Origin: Selenomonas sp. AB3002
GTDB taxonomy: Bacteria; Bacillota; Negativicutes; Selenomonadales; Selenomonadaceae
Direction: 5' to 3'
DNA: 64,000 nt
Assembly: GCF_000702545.1 (NCBI RefSeq)
Contig: NZ_JNIO01000008.1
Location: forward strand, 1,302,001-1,366,000
Shown here: in pieces, positions 60,954-64,000 of the stretch
Position numbering within the stretch: position 1 is the first letter of the stretch
Layout of the letters: each line of letters starts with the position of its first letter
The notes under the pieces: generated by a model
Database searches by the model: none
Told to the model about the DNA's origin: nothing
What the model saw: only the letters and a program-made list of their open reading frames with translations
Made by a program: the position numbers and the translations under genes

Positions 60954-62596
60954 TCTTCCTCGCTCTCCACTTGCCTCTCTACCAGATTATCTGCGCCATA
61001 CAGCTTGCGCAGTTTCGGCTTTTCGATTTTACCCGTGGCATTCCGGGGAACCGCATCAAAGATGATTTTCTTGGGGCGCTTGTACCTGGGCAGTTCCAGG
61101 CAGAACTCCTGGATTTCCTCCTCTGTGCAGGCCTCCCCTTCCTTCACCTGGATGATGGCTGCCGTGATCTCTCCCAGACGCTTGTCCGGCATGCCGATGA
61201 CCGCCACATCCTTGATTTTCTCATGCTTGTGCAGGAAGTCTTCAATCTGGACGGGGTAGATATTCTCACCGCCGCTGACAATGACATCCTTCTTGCGATC
61301 CACCAGGAAATAAAAACCATCCTCGTCCTGCATGGCCATGTCACCGGTAAAGAGCCACCCCTCCCGCAGGACTTCGGCGGTGGCCTGGGGATTGTTGTAA
61401 TAGCAGGTCATGACCCCGGGACCTTTCACGCACAGCTCCCCCACTTCGCCCTGGGGCACCTCCCGGCCTGCCTCATCCACAATCCTGCAGGCCCAGCGGT
61501 AGCCCGGCACGCCGATGGCGCCCACCTTGTGGATGTTTTCCATGCCCAGATGCACACAGCCCGGTCCCGTGGACTCCGACAGGCCGTAATTTGTATCATA
61601 GTCATGATGGGGAAAGTATTTTTTCCAATGACGGATGAGGCTCGAGGGCACAGGCTGGGCCCCGATGTGCATCAGCCGCCACTGGGCCAGCTCATAGTCC
61701 TCCAGCTTCAGCTCTCCCCTGTCCAGTGCCCCCAGGATATCCTGCGCCCAGGGCACCAGCAGCCAGACAATGGTGCAGTGCTCCTGGGAAACGGCCTGCA
61801 GGATGATTTCCGGCTTGGTACCCTTCAGGAGCACCGCCCTGCCCCCTGTCACCAGGCTGCCCATCCAGTGGAATTTCGCCCCCGTATGGTAAAGGGGAGG
61901 AATGCAAAGGAAAACATCCTCGTGGGTGGTGGCATGATGCTTCTGCTCCATCTGGGCGGCCTGGGTCAGGCTCAGATGCTTGTGCAGGATGGCCTTGGGA
62001 AAGCCCGTGGTGCCCGAGGAAAAATAGATGGCACCGAAGTCATCATCCGTAATGGGCGGCACATTGGGCCTGGTACTGGGACAATCCGCCACCATCAGAT
62101 GGTAGCTTTCCGCAAAGGGAGGACAGCCATCCCCCACATAGATGAGCAGCCGCCCCTTGGACAGTCTTTCCGCATTTGTCTCGATACGGCCAATGAAGCT
62201 GGGGCCGAAGATGATCACGCTTACTTCGGCCAGTTCCGCGCAGTAGAGAATCTCTTTCGCATCGTAGCGGAAATTGAAGGGCACGGCAATGGCCCCCGTC
62301 TTCAGGATGCCAAAGTAAATGGGCAGCCACTCCAGGCAGTTGTACATGAGGATGGCCACCTTGTCCCCCTTGCGGACGCCTCGCTGCAACAGCAGATTGG
62401 CACAGCGGTTGGCCTTTTCCTCAAACACGCTCCAGGTGATTTCCCGCCTATAGGGAGCAAAGCGGTCTGATTCAATAAGGCTGTATTCCTTCCAGCTCAT
62501 GCGCCGGTTGTCCGGCTCTGTGGGATTGAGTTCCACCAGCGCAACTTCATCCCCATAAAGCTCTGCATTGCGCTCCAGATATTCCATCACAGGCAT
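60950..62596 (-). CDS. AMP-forming acyl/aryl-CoA synthetase
   Basis: 548 residues of the class I adenylate-forming family. Motifs: YFSSGTTGFPKAILH near 185, YGLSESTGPG near 330, GWLFTGDMAMQDEDGFY near 430 with the adenylate Asp, DRKKD, and near the C-terminus KIEKPKLRK with the catalytic Lys. The substrate may be a fatty or aromatic acid. As first gene of the iorAB-paaK operon, an aryl acid is likely (inference). Confidence 0.88.
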   Translation of the reverse strand: MPVMEYLERNAELYGDEVALVELNPTEPDNRRMSWKEYSLIESDRFAPYRREITWSVFEEKANRCANLLLQRGVRKGDKVAILMYNCLEWLPIYFGILKTGAIAVPFNFRYDAKEILYCAELAEVSVIIFGPSFIGRIETNAERLSKGRLLIYVGDGCPPFAESYHLMVADCPSTRPNVPPITDDDFGAIYFSSGTTGFPKAILHKHLSLTQAAQMEQKHHATTHEDVFLCIPPLYHTGAKFHWMGSLVTGGRAVLLKGTKPEIILQAVSQEHCTIVWLLVPWAQDILGALDRGELKLEDYELAQWRLMHIGAQPVPSSLIRHWKKYFPHHDYDTNYGLSESTGPGCVHLGMENIHKVGAIGVPGYRWACRIVDEAGREVPQGEVGELCVKGPGVMTCYYNNPQATAEVLREGWLFTGDMAMQDEDGFYFLVDRKKDVIVSGGENIYPVQIEDFLHKHEKIKDVAVIGMPDKRLGEITAAIIQVKEGEACTEEEIQEFCLELPRYKRPKKIIFDAVPRNATGKIEKPKLRKLYGADNLVERQVESEEE

Positions 62597-62775
62597 ATTC
62601 CCAACGTCCCCTTCCCATTTTCACGGTGTTTCGAACACCCATGTTACAAGTATACAATCAACATCAGCAAACATACAAGTTTTTATTTTCGACATAAATA
62701 CAATTTATTCCTGCTCCTAATTTTTGCCTTCGCTTTCAATATGACTCAAAGCCTCCTTGATGCGCCGATAAGTAC

Positions 62776-62815
62776 ATTTTGTCTGTCGACAAAATTTGGA
62801 CAATGGCGTTATAAT
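62776..62815 (+). promoter_or_regulatory. lgt promoter with TTTTGTC/GACAAAA palindrome (site 3 of 3)
   Basis: ATTTTGTC (62776-62783) and GACAAAAT (62788-62795) form an inverted repeat around TGTC; GACAAA is 16 bp before -10 TATAAT (62810-62815), and the spacer has GGACAATGGCGT. Layout equals that of 5671 and 55030. Confidence 0.6.
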
Positions 62816-62841
62816 GTAAACTATCCTAAGGAGGACTGTAT

Positions 62842-63687
62842 ATGCACCAATATTTATTCTATATAGGAAACTTTCCCATCCGCAGCTATGGACTTGTCAT
62901 TTCCCTCTCCATCATCCTAGCTACGGGAGTAGGCTATTTTCTGGCTAAAAAAGAAAACAAAGGTTATGAGAAGCACATCGTGGACCTTGGCATCTATTGC
63001 GGCATTGCGGGACTGATTGGCGCCCGGCTCTGGGATGTATTCTTCTTTGACTGGGATTACTATTCCCACCATCTGACGGAACTCTTTGCTGTCTGGCAAG
63101 GGGGCATGGCCATACAGGGCGGAGTGCTGCTGGGGGTGCTGACAGGTGTTTATTATTGCAGGAAGCATAAACTGGACACCCTGGCACTGATGGATATCCT
63201 GGCTCCTGCCATCATCCTGGGGCAGGCTCTGGGGCGCTGCGCCAACCTGCTGAATGGCGATGCCTTCGGCGCCCCCACCGGCAGCAGCTTCGGAATTGTC
63301 TATCCTAACACCACCCTTGCCCACCGCACCTATGGCAATCAGCCTCTCTGGCCTGCAGAGGTCTGGGAAGGACAGCTGGACATGGTCATCTTCGCCCTGT
63401 TGCTGATGTTCCGCAGCCACAAGCACGCCAAAGGCCAGTGCTTTGCCCTCTACGTCTTCCTCTACAGCCTGGCCCGCTTCTGCCTGGAATTCCTGCGGGG
63501 AGATTATACGGAAAAAGTCTTCGGACTGCTCACCAGTGCCCAGACCACCAGTTCCATCCTCATGGCCCTGTCTGCAGCCGCCTTTATCCTGGCAGGCATT
63601 TACGAAAAACACCAGCAGCCAAAGCCCGGGCTTTCACCTATAATCGCAGCCACCAGCAGGAAAAAGAAGGATTCCGGGACTGATTGA
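62842..63687 (+). CDS. lgt: Prolipoprotein diacylglyceryl transferase
   Basis: 281-residue inner-membrane enzyme that moves diacylglycerol from phosphatidylglycerol to the lipobox Cys of prolipoproteins. Seven hydrophobic segments; YGLVISLSIILATGVGYFL near 17, GARLWDVFFFDW near 60, and the signature GQALGRCANLLNGDAFGAPT near 134-153, which keeps the Arg and Asn of the Lgt motif but replaces the usual Glu with Asp. SD AAGGAGG precedes the ATG. It is a single gene with its own promoter. Confidence 0.95.
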   Translation: MHQYLFYIGNFPIRSYGLVISLSIILATGVGYFLAKKENKGYEKHIVDLGIYCGIAGLIGARLWDVFFFDWDYYSHHLTELFAVWQGGMAIQGGVLLGVLTGVYYCRKHKLDTLALMDILAPAIILGQALGRCANLLNGDAFGAPTGSSFGIVYPNTTLAHRTYGNQPLWPAEVWEGQLDMVIFALLLMFRSHKHAKGQCFALYVFLYSLARFCLEFLRGDYTEKVFGLLTSAQTTSSILMALSAAAFILAGIYEKHQQPKPGLSPIIAATSRKKKDSGTD

Positions 63688-63713
63688 CGAAATAGACCAT
63701 TATCATTTATAAT
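63684..63713 (+). promoter_or_regulatory. Promoter of the speD-like gene
   Basis: -35 TTGACG (63684-63689), overlapping the lgt stop codon, 18-bp spacer, -10 TATAAT (63708-63713). Confidence 0.65.
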
Positions 63714-63752
63714 TTACTTTATGACTACATACTAACAAGGAGGGTTTGGTTC

Positions 63753-64000
63753 GTGAAACTTAATGCAAGGCACCTGACGGTGGATTTGTATAACTGCAAG
63801 AACAGTCAGCTTACCGACATAGATCTCATCAAGAAGACCCTGAAGAGCAGCCTTTCCCAAAATGGTGCCAGCCTCATCGGCCTGTGCTGTGAGCAGGTAG
63901 AGGATGACCATCATGCCCTGATGGGTATTCTGGAGGAAGGCCACATCTCCCTGCAGGTTTACAGCGATCTGAAATATGTGGCCATGGACATCTTCCTCTG
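63753..64000 (+). CDS. SpeD-like (S-adenosylmethionine decarboxylase family) protein, partial
   Basis: The first 82 residues are in the window. RHLTVDLYNCKNSQLTDIDL and the strand pattern NGASLIGLCCEQVE match bacterial SpeD, as does EEGHISLQVY followed by YVAMDIFL. In SpeD the ESHIS motif holds the Ser that self-cleaves to give the pyruvoyl cofactor; here that Ser is Gly63 (E-G-H-I-S), and the usual IHTWPE is replaced by LQVYSD. So normal self-processing looks impossible. GTG start at 63753 with AAGGAGG 9 bp before. The 3' part lies outside. Confidence 0.8.
   Translation, partial: MKLNARHLTVDLYNCKNSQLTDIDLIKKTLKSSLSQNGASLIGLCCEQVEDDHHALMGILEEGHISLQVYSDLKYVAMDIFL

Overview
The window (about 55% G+C outside the island) reads as chromosome of an anaerobic, non-sporulating Gram-negative Firmicute of the Negativicutes, most likely a Selenomonas relative. 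This is inference from gene content and order: a transcarboxylase/oxaloacetate-decarboxylase type carboxyltransferase, 2-oxoacid:ferredoxin (indolepyruvate) oxidoreductase, Bacillus-type housekeeping gene order without the sporulation genes, and many TTG/GTG starts with strong Shine-Dalgarno (SD) sites. No rRNA, tRNA or CRISPR array was seen.

Regions. 1-5.7 kb: start of a GNAT acetyltransferase, nth, UPF0210 and its ACT partner, a carboxyltransferase behind a consensus promoter, and a sodium/alanine symporter. 5.7-13.1 kb: one leftward stress operon ctsR-mcsA-mcsB-clpC-small ORF-radA-dacF, closed by a terminator. 13.3-17.7 kb: thiT, an M18 aminopeptidase, cyuA and a Fic protein. 17.8-26.6 kb: an accessory island with an intact IS605-type element (TnpA, TnpB and probable guide RNA), an Rpn-type nuclease, a broken hicB, an ATPase remnant, an HNH nuclease, an IS4-type element with a visible target duplication, and a frameshifted transposase. 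26.6-34.4 kb: an acidic zinc-ribbon protein, pit with its DUF47 partner, a MITE-like palindromic repeat, an aminotransferase, aspartokinase, uracil permease and a RluA-type pseudouridine synthase. 34.5-36.1 kb: a frameshifted repeat protein and a MntA-HepT toxin-antitoxin pair. 36.2-50.6 kb: hflX, then ftsH-hpt-tilS-S1-divIC-(zinc ribbon, glycosyltransferase, SDR)-hup-yabN-mfd, the Bacillus order with sporulation genes missing. 50.8-55.1 kb: pyrG-rpoE-argS-ywiB, again in Bacillus order. 55.3-56.7 kb: a two-gene module of unknown role (P-loop ATPase plus DUF4869). 56.8-62.6 kb: an operon for aryl-pyruvate/aryl-acetate metabolism (acyl-CoA ligase, iorA, iorB, paaK, ACT regulator). 62.8-64 kb: lgt and the start of a SpeD-like protein that lacks the self-cleavage serine.

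The most unexpected signals are: (1) a palindromic TTTGTC/GACAAA element fused at fixed spacing to the -10 box of three unrelated genes, with a conserved promoter spacer; (2) the SpeD-like protein with Gly where the pyruvoyl-forming Ser should be; (3) the ATPase-DUF4869 pair; (4) a RadC/JAMM-like HxHP-SxxD motif in the HflX N-terminal domain; (5) a ctsR promoter whose GTCAA repeats are spaced 8 bp rather than the usual 10.
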